64,000 bases of DNA from Caballeronia concitans (GTDB lineage Bacteria; Pseudomonadota; Gammaproteobacteria; Burkholderiales; Burkholderiaceae): positions 496,001-560,000 of the forward strand of contig NZ_FCNV02000002.1 of the NCBI RefSeq assembly GCF_001544615.1, read 5' to 3'. Of the stretch, positions 40,870 through 50,143 are shown piece by piece (within the stretch, counting starts at the first letter, position 1; each line of letters begins with the position of its first letter). The translations under genes were made by a program, and so were the position numbers. The notes below the pieces were generated by a model, which saw nothing but the letters and a program-made list of their open reading frames with translations, made no database searches and was not told the DNA's origin.

Positions 40870-41814
40870 CTACGCCGCCACCCTCTCCCCAAACGTCTTC
40901 GGCACGCCCGCCCGCGCGATGGCCCCGCTGAACGGTTCCCCGGGCAGCCATTCAGCAAGCGTCGCCCGCATCGCCAGCAGCTTGTCCAGATCGATCCCCG
41001 TCCTGAGCCCTTCGGCCTCCAGCAAGAACACCGTGTCCTCGGTATTGATGTTCCCCGTGGCATTCGGCGCGAACGGACACCCGCCCAGACCGCCGAGCGA
41101 TGAATCGAACGCGCGCACGCCAGCATCGAGCGCGGCGAACACATTGGCAAGCCCGAGGCCGCGCGTATCGTGGAAATGACACGCCACCGGCACCGCGCCC
41201 GCCAGCGCGCACACCTTGCGCATCAACGCGCGCACCTGCCCGGGATTCGCATAGCCGACCGTATCCGCGACGGTGATCTCGTCCGCGCCCGCCTCGATCA
41301 GCGTCTCGACAAGGCCGAGCACGATGCGCTCCTCTACCTTCCCCGAAATCGTGCAGCCGAACGCGGTCGCCACGCCCGCACCGAGCACGACCGGCTTCGC
41401 GCGCTCGTCCCGCTCCGCGACGATGCGCCCGAAGTCCGCCACCGACTCCGCCGTGCTGCGCCGCACGTTCTTGAGATTGTGCGCATCGCTCGCCGAGAGC
41501 ACGTAATGCACTTGCGCGACGCCCACATCGAACGCACGCTGCGCGCCCTTCAGATTCGGCACGAGCGCCGCCGCATGCAGGCCGTCTATCGCGAGCGCGC
41601 CGCGCGCCACGTCGACCGCATCGGCGAATTGCGGCACGATCTTCGGCGGCACGAACGACGTGACCTCGATCTCGCGCACGCCCGCATCCACCATGCGGCG
41701 GCACCATTCGAGCTTCTGCCCGGTCGTGAGGATGGTGCCGACCATCTGCAGGCCATCGCGCAACCCCACTTCGCGCACACGGACAGCGGGCGTGCCAATT
41801 ACTGCGTCATTCAT
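40870..41814 (-). CDS. Hydroxymethylglutaryl-CoA lyase family protein
   Basis: 314 residues from the ATG at 41814 (GAGAGG upstream). 'VREVGLRDGLQMV' holds the catalytic Arg-Asp; 'ACHFHDTRGLGLANVFAALDAGV' the metal-binding His residues; and 'GLGGCPFAPNATGNINTEDTVFLLEAEGL' the active-site loop with the catalytic Cys. The family cleaves 3-hydroxy-3-methylglutaryl-CoA or similar 3-hydroxyacyl-CoAs to acetyl-CoA plus a ketoacid. It is the last gene of the hydantoinase-CoA operon. The pathway context suggests the true substrate may be another branched hydroxyacyl-CoA. Confidence 0.9.
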   Translation of the reverse strand: MNDAVIGTPAVRVREVGLRDGLQMVGTILTTGQKLEWCRRMVDAGVREIEVTSFVPPKIVPQFADAVDVARGALAIDGLHAAALVPNLKGAQRAFDVGVAQVHYVLSASDAHNLKNVRRSTAESVADFGRIVAERDERAKPVVLGAGVATAFGCTISGKVEERIVLGLVETLIEAGADEITVADTVGYANPGQVRALMRKVCALAGAVPVACHFHDTRGLGLANVFAALDAGVRAFDSSLGGLGGCPFAPNATGNINTEDTVFLLEAEGLRTGIDLDKLLAMRATLAEWLPGEPFSGAIARAGVPKTFGERVAA

Positions 41815-41827
41815 CTCGATGTTCCTC

Positions 41828-43189
41828 TCAAAGCGTCGCATCCGCGACAGTCGCGCCGCCTTCCGCGCGGCCGTCTTCCTTCGCCATCGCCGCCGACGTC
41901 GACGGCGCGAACTTCACCGCCGCGATCGCGCCGAGCACCATCAGGAGCGCAATCGCGCCGAGGCCGCCGACCATGCTGTTCGTGAGCGTCTTGATCGAGC
42001 CGATGATCATCGGGCTCACGAAGCCGCCGAGCAGGCCGAGGCAGTTGATCATCGCCACGCCGCCCGCCGCGCCGCTGCCGCGGATGTAGTCGGTCGAGAT
42101 CGCCCAGATCAGCGGATTCGGCGCGAGAATGCCGGCGGTCGCAACAGAAAGCGCGGCGAGCGACAGCGCCAGATTGCCCGTCGTGAACGCGGCGACGACA
42201 AGGCCCGCCGCGCCGCAAATCATCGCGAGGGCGCAATGCCAGCGGCGCTCCATCGTGCGGTCCGAATGACGGTTCAGCGTGATGAGCGCGATCCAGCTCA
42301 CGAAGTACGGAATCGCCGAATAGCAGCCGATGGCAAGCGAACTCGTCACGCCCGCGCTCTTGATGAGCGTCGGCAGCCAGAAGCCGATCGCGAACACGCC
42401 CGCGATCTGCGTGAACCACACGAAGCCCATCACGTAGACGCGGAAATCGCGCAGCGCGCGGCCGAACGTATGCTCGGTGTGCGTCGCGGAAACGCTCGAC
42501 GTCTTGCGAATATCGCGCAGCACGATGTTCTTTTCCGCCTGCGTCAGCCACTTCGCCTGCTCGGGGCCGTCCTGCAGATAGAAATACGCCATCACGCCGA
42601 GCACGCTCGCCGGCAGCCCTTGCACGATGAACATCCACTGCCAGCCGTGCAGTCCGCCATAGCCGTTGAAGTACGTCATCAGCGCGCCGGAAAGCGGCCC
42701 GCCGAAGAGACCGGCAATGCCTGTCGCGCATGTGAAGATCGCGATGACTTTCGCGCGCCGCTCGACCGGATACCAGCGCGTGAGATAGAAAATCACGCCG
42801 GGATACAGCCCCGCTTCGGCGAGGCCGAGGAAGAAGCGCACGGTGTACAGATGCGATGGCAGCGTGACGAACGCCGTCCCCGCCGCGATCAGGCCCCACA
42901 GGATCATGATGCGCGAGAACGTGCGCTTCACGCCGATGCGCGCGAGCAGCAGATTGCTCGGCACTTCCATCAGCACGTAGCCGAGAAAGAAGATGCCCGC
43001 GCCGACGCTATAGGTGAGATCGCTGAAGCCGACATCGTGCTTCATGTCGAGCTGTGCAATGCCGATGTTGATGCGGTCCAGAAACGCGAACACGTAGCAC
43101 AGGAACAGGAACGGGATCAGCCTGCGCGTGATCTTGCCGTAGGTCCGCTCCGCGTCGGGCGCGTCGAAACTGCCAGGGTTGGGGGTCAT
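41828..43189 (-). CDS. MFS transporter, anion:cation symporter (ACS) type
   Basis: 453 residues, 12 predicted membrane segments; GGAGGAG 6 bases before the ATG. 'RRLIPFLFLCYVFAFLDRINIGIAQLDMKHDVGFSDLTYSVGAGIFFLGYVLMEVPSNLLLARIG' is the ACS/tartrate-phthalate-type N-terminus. It imports organic anions with protons. It lies between the enoyl-CoA hydratase and HMG-CoA lyase genes, so it probably takes up the acid or lactam fed into this pathway. Confidence 0.92.
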   Translation of the reverse strand: MTPNPGSFDAPDAERTYGKITRRLIPFLFLCYVFAFLDRINIGIAQLDMKHDVGFSDLTYSVGAGIFFLGYVLMEVPSNLLLARIGVKRTFSRIMILWGLIAAGTAFVTLPSHLYTVRFFLGLAEAGLYPGVIFYLTRWYPVERRAKVIAIFTCATGIAGLFGGPLSGALMTYFNGYGGLHGWQWMFIVQGLPASVLGVMAYFYLQDGPEQAKWLTQAEKNIVLRDIRKTSSVSATHTEHTFGRALRDFRVYVMGFVWFTQIAGVFAIGFWLPTLIKSAGVTSSLAIGCYSAIPYFVSWIALITLNRHSDRTMERRWHCALAMICGAAGLVVAAFTTGNLALSLAALSVATAGILAPNPLIWAISTDYIRGSGAAGGVAMINCLGLLGGFVSPMIIGSIKTLTNSMVGGLGAIALLMVLGAIAAVKFAPSTSAAMAKEDGRAEGGATVADATL

Positions 43190-43277
43190 GTCTGTCTCCT
43201 CCGGTGAGTCCGGGTGTCGTGCCGGCCGGTCGATGCCGGCCGGTGCTTTGCTGCTCGTCTACTGCTTTCGCCGTTTT

Positions 43278-44093
43278 TCAGCGGCCCCTGAACGCGGGCT
43301 GACGCTTCTCGTTGTACGCGCTGATGCCTTCCTGTCTGTCCGATGTCGGAATCAGGCGGTTGTACGCTTCGATTTCCACATAGAGACCCGTGCGCAGGTC
43401 GCCCTGAATGCCGAGGTCGATCGCCTTCTTCGCCTGCGCCACCGAAAGCGGCGCGCTCGTGCAGATGTCGCGCGCGGCTTCGATCGCATCGGCGAGCACG
43501 CGGCCGCGTTCGCACAGGCGATTGACGACGCCCCACGCGAGCGCTTCATCGGCGGTAAAACGTGCGCCGCGGAAGATCAGCTCCTTCGCGCGTCGCGTGC
43601 CGATGGTGCGCGGCAACTGCTGCGTGCCGCCGCCGCCCGGCATGATGCCGCGCTTGACTTCGGTAAAGCCGAAGACCGCATCCTTCGCGGCGTACGCGAA
43701 GTCGCATGCGAGCAGCAGTTCCAGCCCGCCCGCCACCGCCGATCCGTTCGCCGCGCAGATCAGCGGCAGCGGGCAATACGTGATCGCGCGGTTCATGCGC
43801 TCGAAGAGGTAGTGCTGCACGCCGAAGTCTTCGTCGGTCATGCCTTCGCGCTGCTTCAGATCCGCGCCGCCGCAGAACGCGTGATCGCCCGCGCCCGTCA
43901 GGATCACGCAGCGATACAGCGACGGGTCCGCCTCCAGCGCGCCGAACACGCGGATGATTTCGTGGCCCATCGTCGTGCTGATCGCATTCGATACCGCCGG
44001 ACGGTTGAGCGTCACGACCAGAATCTGCTGATCGATTTCTTCGAGTTGCAGCGTTTCGAGCGGCGCTTGGCCGAGGTGCTTTGCCAGTTTCAA
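43278..44093 (-). CDS. Enoyl-CoA hydratase/isomerase family protein
   Basis: 271 residues from a TTG at 44093, whose TTGA overlaps the preceding stop and which has GGAG 5 bases upstream; the longer frame upstream is antisense or out of frame. Crotonase motifs: 'VVTLNRPAVSNAISTTM', oxyanion-hole 'AFCGGADLK', 'ANGSAVAGGLELLLACDFAYA' with the first catalytic Glu, and 'FGFTEVKRGIMPGGGGTQQLPR' with the second. It hydrates or isomerises an enoyl-CoA produced downstream of the CoA-transferase encoded just before. Confidence 0.9.
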   Translation of the reverse strand: MKLAKHLGQAPLETLQLEEIDQQILVVTLNRPAVSNAISTTMGHEIIRVFGALEADPSLYRCVILTGAGDHAFCGGADLKQREGMTDEDFGVQHYLFERMNRAITYCPLPLICAANGSAVAGGLELLLACDFAYAAKDAVFGFTEVKRGIMPGGGGTQQLPRTIGTRRAKELIFRGARFTADEALAWGVVNRLCERGRVLADAIEAARDICTSAPLSVAQAKKAIDLGIQGDLRTGLYVEIEAYNRLIPTSDRQEGISAYNEKRQPAFRGR

Positions 44094-45259
44094 GGTGTCT
44101 CCAGTGGCGTCTTGGCCAGCAGATGATTGTGTTCGCCGAGCTTCGGCGTGCGGCCGACCTGCGCGGGCCGCGCGCCGCCGAACGAAATGGGCACGCCGAC
44201 GACCGTGGCCGCGCCGTCGTCGGTGATGCGCAAAAGATCGAGCGCCTTCGTCTGTTCGTGCGCGACGACCTGATCGATGGTTTGCAGCGGCCCGCTCGGA
44301 ATGCCGGCGGCATCGAGCGCGGCGAGCCAGTGCGCGCTGCCTGCCTTCGCGAATTCCGCATGCAGCAGTTCGATCAGCTCGACGCGGTTCTGCACGCGTG
44401 CGCCGTTGGTGGCGAAACGCGCATCGGCGGCGAGCGCGGGAACCGCGAGCACATCGCACAGGCGGCGGAACAGGCGGTCGTTGCCGGCCGCGACCATGAT
44501 CGTGCCGTCCGCGCATTCGAACGCCTGATGCGGCACGATCGCGGCGGTGCCGGAGCCCCATCGCCCCGGCAGCACGCCCGATGCAAGGTAGTCAGCGATC
44601 TGAATGCCCGCCCAGCTGATCGCCGTTTCGTAGAGCGATACGGAGACGACTTCGCCCTCGCCCGTCGCCTGACGGCGAAACAGCGCGGCCAGCACGCCGA
44701 TGGCGGCCCACAGTCCCGTGCCCATGTCGTTCACGGAAACGGGGATGCGGCTCGGCGGCTCGCCCGGCTGCCCGAGAAAGCTCATGAGGCCGGAAAGCGC
44801 CTGCACGAGCGGATCGTAGCCGGGCTTGTCGCGCAGCGGCCCGGCCGTGCCGAACGCGCCGAGATTGCAGTACACGAGCGACGGCTTCATGCGCAGCATG
44901 TCGTCGGCGCCGAGACCGTACTTTTCGGTGCCGCCCGCCTTCAGATTCTGCAACACGACATCGGCGCGGCTGCGGATGAGTTCGCGCAGCGCATCGGCTT
45001 CATCCGCATTCGAGAGCGACATCGCGATGCTCGACTTGCCGTGATTCACCGCATGAAAGAGCGCCGCCGCGCCGTCGATGAACGGCGGGCCCCAGTCGCG
45101 CGCATAGTCGCCGCCTTCCGCGCTTTCTATCTTGATGACCGTCGCGCCGAGCGAGCCGAGGATCATGCCCGCATACGGCGCGGCGAGGCTGTGGCCGATC
45201 TCGACCACGCACACGCCTTCGAGCGGCAACGGCTTGGGCATGTCGTCGCGCGTGCTCAT
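44090..45259 (-). CDS. CaiB/BaiF class III CoA-transferase
   Basis: 389 residues from the ATG at 45259, which overlaps the hyuB-like stop (ATGA). Class III motifs: 'LEGVCVVEIGHSLAAPYAGMILGSLGATVIKIES', 'GGDYARDWGPP', and the catalytic Asp in 'KPGYDPLVQALSGLMSFLG'. It transfers CoA from a donor thioester to a carboxylate. It follows the ATP-dependent hydantoinase/lactamase genes, so the acid released by ring opening is probably activated here. Family firm; acceptor unknown. Confidence 0.9.
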   Translation of the reverse strand: MSTRDDMPKPLPLEGVCVVEIGHSLAAPYAGMILGSLGATVIKIESAEGGDYARDWGPPFIDGAAALFHAVNHGKSSIAMSLSNADEADALRELIRSRADVVLQNLKAGGTEKYGLGADDMLRMKPSLVYCNLGAFGTAGPLRDKPGYDPLVQALSGLMSFLGQPGEPPSRIPVSVNDMGTGLWAAIGVLAALFRRQATGEGEVVSVSLYETAISWAGIQIADYLASGVLPGRWGSGTAAIVPHQAFECADGTIMVAAGNDRLFRRLCDVLAVPALAADARFATNGARVQNRVELIELLHAEFAKAGSAHWLAALDAAGIPSGPLQTIDQVVAHEQTKALDLLRITDDGAATVVGVPISFGGARPAQVGRTPKLGEHNHLLAKTPLETP

Positions 45260-46995
45260 TCGGCTGTCACCGCGAGCGCGGCTTCTTCGTGCGACACGGT
45301 CTCGCCGTGGCCGTAGAAGCGGCGCGCGGCTTCCTCGCTGATGTAGCCATCGGCGATATCGGCTTCGACGCGTGCGCGTTCGCGCGTCGCCGGGTCGCCA
45401 TAACCGCCGCTGCCCGCGGGCTGCACGGTCACGCGGTCGCCGCGATACACCACCGTCTGCCCGCCCTTCGCGGCCACTTTCTGCTCGCTGCCGTCCGCGC
45501 GCTGCACAGAGCACAGAAAGCGCGTGCCGGGCAATCCGCCGAAGTGGCCTTCGGGCGCGGACCGTCCGCGTTCGCCGGAGACCGTGAACGTGGCTTCGTC
45601 GTATTCCACGCGATACACGCGCCGCGACGTGAGACCGCCGCGCCTGCGTCCCGCGCCGCCGCTATCGGTGACGAGCGACCATTCCTCGACCACGAGCGGC
45701 GACGTCGCTTCGATCATCTCGATGGACTGGCTGCCCGCGTTGCCCACATACACGCGCACGCCGCTCACGCCGTCCTTCTCGGCGCGCGCGCCCATGCCGC
45801 CCGCGTGGACATCGTGCATGGTGACGAACGCCTGGCCCGTTTGCGCGACGCGCGTGGCATCCGTATCGCGTCCGCTGAAAATGCCTGCACACGACGCGCA
45901 GTTGCTCTGCCCCGTGATGCGTTCCGGCACGGCGGGCGCGAGCGCCTTCAGCAACAGATCGATCACGCGCGGCGAAGTCTCGGTATTGCCCGACACGACG
46001 GAGGCCGGATACTGGCAATTCAGCACGCTGCCTTCGGGCGCGATGATCGTGACCGGCCGATAGCAGCCCTGGTTGATCTGAATGGCCGGATCGGTCAGCG
46101 CCTTCACGGTGAACCACGTGCTGTTGCAGGTGACCGACAGCGGACAGTTGATCCCGCCGCGCACTTGCGCGCCGGTGCCGGTGTAATCGAACGTGATGTG
46201 ATCGCCTTCTACCGTCACCTTCACTTTCAGCAGTGGACGCTCCTGCTTCCAGCCCGGCGCTTCGATGGGATCGAGATACTCTTCCGCTTCGTACACGCCA
46301 TCCGGAATGCGGGCGATCTCCGCGCGAATCAGCTTCTCCGAATGATCGAGGCTCTGCGCCATGACTTCGGCGAGCGCCTCCGCGCCGTACTTCGCGACGA
46401 GTTCGCCGATGCGCCGGTCGCCCACGAACGTGCCCGCGTATTGCGCCTGAATGTCGAGCAGGAGTTCGTGCGCGTTGCGGCTGTTCTTCGTGAGCAGGTT
46501 CAGCATGTCCTTCACCGGCTCGTCGTTGCGATACAGCAGCACCGGCGGAATGCGGATGCCTTCGGCAAACACGTCCCACGTCGTCACGGTATAGCTGCCG
46601 GGCGATTGCCCGCCGATATCGGTCCAGTGGCCGCGCGTCATCACGAACGCGACTATCTTTCCGTCCGCGAAAACGGGCCGCGTGAACTGCACATCCGGCT
46701 GGTGATTGCCGCCGCCCACATACGCGTCGTTGCTGACGATGACATCGCCGGGGCGCAGGTTCTCGCGGCCCACGGCTTCCACGGAGACGCGCGTCGAGAT
46801 GACGGCCGAGCCGAGCATCGTCGGGATGTCGTTGCCTTGCGCGACGAGCTGCATGTCGGCGTCGAAGATCGCGGCGGATGAATCGCCGCTTGCGTGCATC
46901 AGCGGGCTGCCCGCCGTGCGCATCATCGCGATCTTCATTTCACGCGCGACCGCGAAGAGACTGCTGCGAATGATTTCGTAGGTAACGATGTCCAT
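45256..46995 (-). CDS. Hydantoinase B/oxoprolinase family protein (HyuB-like)
   Basis: 579 residues. 'MDIVTYEIIRSSLFAVAREMKIAMMRTAGSPLMHASGDSSAAIFDADMQLVAQG', 'DVIVSNDAYVGGGNHQPDVQFTRPVFADGKIVAFVMTRGHWTDIGGQSPGSY' and the Gly-rich C-terminal 'TSRRVYRVEYDEATFTVSGERGRSAPEGHFGG' mark HyuB. With HyuA it forms an ATP-dependent ring-opening enzyme such as N-methylhydantoinase, 5-oxoprolinase or caprolactamase (CapAB). The gene starts 3 bases after the hyuA-like stop. Confidence 0.92.
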   Translation of the reverse strand: MDIVTYEIIRSSLFAVAREMKIAMMRTAGSPLMHASGDSSAAIFDADMQLVAQGNDIPTMLGSAVISTRVSVEAVGRENLRPGDVIVSNDAYVGGGNHQPDVQFTRPVFADGKIVAFVMTRGHWTDIGGQSPGSYTVTTWDVFAEGIRIPPVLLYRNDEPVKDMLNLLTKNSRNAHELLLDIQAQYAGTFVGDRRIGELVAKYGAEALAEVMAQSLDHSEKLIRAEIARIPDGVYEAEEYLDPIEAPGWKQERPLLKVKVTVEGDHITFDYTGTGAQVRGGINCPLSVTCNSTWFTVKALTDPAIQINQGCYRPVTIIAPEGSVLNCQYPASVVSGNTETSPRVIDLLLKALAPAVPERITGQSNCASCAGIFSGRDTDATRVAQTGQAFVTMHDVHAGGMGARAEKDGVSGVRVYVGNAGSQSIEMIEATSPLVVEEWSLVTDSGGAGRRRGGLTSRRVYRVEYDEATFTVSGERGRSAPEGHFGGLPGTRFLCSVQRADGSEQKVAAKGGQTVVYRGDRVTVQPAGSGGYGDPATRERARVEADIADGYISEEAARRFYGHGETVSHEEAALAVTAE

Positions 46996-46998
46996 GAA

Positions 46999-49056
46999 TC
47001 AGGCTGCCAGTTCGATAACGAGGTTGAGATCACGATCGACGCGCGCGACGTGCGACGCCTTCAGCACCGCGCAACTGCTGTGCTCTTCGATCACGGCCGG
47101 CCCTTCGATGCTCGCGCCCACCGGAATCTCGGTGCGGGCGAACACGGGCAGCGTGCGCACGTTGCCGTCGAAATACACGTCGCGGGTGCGCGTGGGCGCG
47201 GGCGTCGCGCCGCCGTTGCGTTGAGCCGCCGCGCCGCGCCAGCCGGTCGACGTGACGAGTTGCAGCCGCACGTTGGCGACGACGATCGGCTTGTCCTTGC
47301 TCACGAAGTTCCATTGCCGCAGATGCGCCGCCTCGAAGCCCGCCGCGAGCGCGTCGCAGACGCCTTGCGTGTCGTCCTGCACTTCCACGGTGATGACATC
47401 GGGCTGGCCGGCGTAGCGGCAATCCGCGAGACGCACGACCTTCACGCCGTCCGCATCGACGCCGTGGCGCGCAAGCTCTTCCATGCCCTGCGTGCGCAGG
47501 TCGTCGAGCGCGCGGCTGAGCGTGGCGTCGTCGATCTTCGCGAGATCGCTTTCGAGCGGACGCTGATAGTCGTATTGCTGATCGGCGACGGTCATGCCGA
47601 ACGCGCTGAACAGCCCCGGCAGCGGCGGAATGACGACGCGGCGAATGCCCATTTCCTGCGCGAGATCGACCGCGTGCACCGGGCCCGCGCCGCCGTAGCA
47701 GATATAGCTGAACTCGCGCGGATCGTAGCCGCGCTCGACGGTCATGATGCGAATGGCCTGCGCCATCAGCGCGTTCGCGACCGAGCGCACCACTTGCGCC
47801 GCTTCCGGCACGGAAAGGCCGAGCGGCTTCGCGATCACGTCGTCGACGACGCGCCATGCGGCCTTCGCATCGAGCTTGAATTCGCCGCCCAGGAAGCTGT
47901 CCGGATCGATATAGCCGAGCACGAGATTGCAGTCGGTGACGGTCGGGCGCGTGCCGCCGCGTCCGTAGCACGCGGGACCGGGGTCGGCCGCCGCGCTTTC
48001 CGGTCCGATGCGCACGCCGCCGCCCGCATCGATCCACACGATGGAGCCGCCGCCCGCGCCGACCGAATCGATATCGATGCTCGGCGAGCGCACCGTGTAC
48101 GTGTGCAGCACGCTCTTGTTGCGCAGTTCGGGGCGGAAGTCGCGGATGAGCGAGACATCGAACGTGGTGCCGCCCATGTCGCCGAGAATCGCGTTCTTCA
48201 GTTCGCTCTTCTCGCAGTTGCGGATCGCCGCCGATACGCCGCCCGCCGGGCCCGATTCGAGCAGCACGATGGGACGGTCCGCGACCATCGCCGGGCTGGC
48301 GAGACCGCCGTTCGATTGCATGAAGAGGAACTTGCCCGCGAAGCCCAATTGCGCGAGCGCGTTGATGAGCCGGCCGATGTATCGGCCGCAGACCGGGCCG
48401 AGCATCGCGTTGATGACGGTGGAACTCGCGCGCTCGTACTCCATCGCTTCGGGATTGACTTCGTGCGATGCGCAAATGAAGCGGTCCGGCAGGAGGCGCC
48501 GCAGCGTATCGACGGCTTCGCGTTCGTGCTGCGGATTCACGTGCGCGTGCAGCAGACACACGGCGACGGCTTCGACATCGGAATCGCGAATCTGCGCGGC
48601 GATGGCTTCGAGTTGGGCGTGATCGAGCGGCGTCGCGACGGTGCCGTCGTAACGCATGCGCTCGGTCACTTCGAGCCGCCAGCGGCGTTCGACGAGCGGA
48701 CGCGGATTGTCGAAGAGCAGGTCGTAGAGATCGGCGCGGTCGTGGCGCGAAACGCGGCGCAGTTCGAGAATGTCGCGAAAGCCGTGCGTGGTGACGAGCG
48801 CGGTTTTCGCGCCGGTGCCTTCGACGACCATGTTGGTCGCCATCGTCGTGCCATGTCCGAGGAAGGACACGTCCGTGCTCGCCGCGCCCGACAGTTCGAG
48901 AATCTTGCGGAAGCCTTCCACCGTGCCGACAACGCGATCCTTCGGCGTCGTGGGAACCTTGGTCGACCAGATGCGGCCCGTTTCGTCATCCACCATGACG
49001 ACGTCGGTGAAGGTGCCGCCGACATCGATACCGATTCGTTTCAATTGCGTCTCCAT
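46999..49056 (-). CDS. Hydantoinase/oxoprolinase A family protein (HyuA-like)
   Basis: 685 residues from the ATG at 49056; the frame extends upstream to 49437 without coding character. N-terminal ASKHA phosphate-binding motif 'RIGIDVGGTFTDVVMVD', 'FLGHGTTMATNMVVEGTGAKTALVTTHGF', 'ILGDMGGTTFDVSLI', 'SVGAGGGSIVWID', 'GYDPREFSYICYGGAGPVHA'. It phosphorylates the ring substrate for hydrolysis by the HyuB partner. First gene of the operon hyuA-hyuB-CoA transferase-hydratase-MFS-HMG-CoA lyase, and divergent from a LysR regulator. Confidence 0.93.
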   Translation of the reverse strand: METQLKRIGIDVGGTFTDVVMVDDETGRIWSTKVPTTPKDRVVGTVEGFRKILELSGAASTDVSFLGHGTTMATNMVVEGTGAKTALVTTHGFRDILELRRVSRHDRADLYDLLFDNPRPLVERRWRLEVTERMRYDGTVATPLDHAQLEAIAAQIRDSDVEAVAVCLLHAHVNPQHEREAVDTLRRLLPDRFICASHEVNPEAMEYERASSTVINAMLGPVCGRYIGRLINALAQLGFAGKFLFMQSNGGLASPAMVADRPIVLLESGPAGGVSAAIRNCEKSELKNAILGDMGGTTFDVSLIRDFRPELRNKSVLHTYTVRSPSIDIDSVGAGGGSIVWIDAGGGVRIGPESAAADPGPACYGRGGTRPTVTDCNLVLGYIDPDSFLGGEFKLDAKAAWRVVDDVIAKPLGLSVPEAAQVVRSVANALMAQAIRIMTVERGYDPREFSYICYGGAGPVHAVDLAQEMGIRRVVIPPLPGLFSAFGMTVADQQYDYQRPLESDLAKIDDATLSRALDDLRTQGMEELARHGVDADGVKVVRLADCRYAGQPDVITVEVQDDTQGVCDALAAGFEAAHLRQWNFVSKDKPIVVANVRLQLVTSTGWRGAAAQRNGGATPAPTRTRDVYFDGNVRTLPVFARTEIPVGASIEGPAVIEEHSSCAVLKASHVARVDRDLNLVIELAA

Positions 49057-49203
49057 GTGCGTTGCGTTCTTTGCGCCCGATGCGCCCGTTGCGGCTATGA
49101 TCGTGCCGCTCAGGGGCCAGGCATCGACGGAACCAGTGTAGAGACGCGCGCCCCGCCCGGATAATGAAACCTTCGGATCAGGTGAGTCAGTGGAGTTATA
49201 TCG

Positions 49204-50142
49204 GTGATAACCAGTATCGACGCGATCCTGCGGCGCTTGCGCGGGAACCACGTGGCGCTCCTGATCGCGCTCGACGATCACGGGTCGCTTCGCAAGGCCG
49301 CGCAGCAGGTCTCGCTTTCGCAGCCCGCGACGACGAAATCCCTGCGCGAAATCGAAGCGATGTTCGGCGCGGAGCTGTTCGCGCGTTCGCCGCGCGGCAT
49401 CGTGGCGAACGAGCTGGGACGCTGTGTGATCCGGCATGCGCGCGCGGTGCGATCGGAGATCGGCGCATTGCGCGACGAACTCGCGGCGATCATGCGCGGC
49501 GGCGGCGGCACGCTCGCCATCGGCGCGGTGATGGGTTCGGTGCCCGTGTGGCTCACGCCGATCCTGCGATCGCTGCGTGAAGTGCAGCCGGACATTTCAG
49601 TCGAAGTGTGGGAGGACAACAGCGCGCGGCTCTTGTCGATGCTCGATCAGCGTCTGCTCGATCTCGTGATCGGCAGGCCGAGCATCAGCGTGCATCCGGA
49701 TGCTTACGATTTCGTGCCGCTCGAAGCCGAGGAAGTGTGCTTCGTGGTGGATGGCGGCGATGCGCTCGCGAACGTGGAGCGCATCGAACTCGCGGATCTC
49801 GCGGACAATCCGTGGATCGTGCCGCAAGCCGCGCTGCCCATGCGCTCGCTGCTGGAGCAACTCTTCGATGACAGGCAGCTGCCGTTTCCGCGCTATGCAA
49901 TCGAGACGTCATCGACATTCGCGACGCTCGCGCTGCTGCGCTCGGGAAACGGCACGGTCGGGCTCGTGCCGATGAAGGTTGCGCGGTACTTCGAGGAGCA
50001 CGGGCTCGTTGCCGTGCTGCCGATCAAGATCGAGCGGCGCGGGCCGCCCTACGGCATCGCGACGCGGCGTGGCGCGACCCTGACACAGCCGGTGCAAAGG
50101 TTCATCGATCTCTGTCTCGCCAAGCGCAACGAGGAAGCCTGA
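49204..50142 (+). CDS. LysR family transcriptional regulator of the hydantoinase operon
   Basis: 312 residues from a GTG at 49204 with GGAG 8 bases upstream. Helix-turn-helix 'LLIALDDHGSLRKAAQQVSLSQPATTKSLREIEAMFGAELFAR', followed by a GbpR/CbbR-like effector domain ('GGGTLAIGAVMGSVPVWLTPILRSLREVQPDISVEVWEDNSARLLSML'). Divergent from the hyuA-like gene, 147 bases apart, so it most likely activates that operon. Effector unknown. Converges with the TupA-like gene. Confidence 0.9.
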   Translation: MITSIDAILRRLRGNHVALLIALDDHGSLRKAAQQVSLSQPATTKSLREIEAMFGAELFARSPRGIVANELGRCVIRHARAVRSEIGALRDELAAIMRGGGGTLAIGAVMGSVPVWLTPILRSLREVQPDISVEVWEDNSARLLSMLDQRLLDLVIGRPSISVHPDAYDFVPLEAEEVCFVVDGGDALANVERIELADLADNPWIVPQAALPMRSLLEQLFDDRQLPFPRYAIETSSTFATLALLRSGNGTVGLVPMKVARYFEEHGLVAVLPIKIERRGPPYGIATRRGATLTQPVQRFIDLCLAKRNEEA

Positions 50143-50143
50143 T

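Noticed and set aside
46894-49164. 756-residue plus-strand frame
   Set aside because: Mirror frame of the hyuA-like gene, with the typical Arg/Ala-rich shadow composition and no domain.
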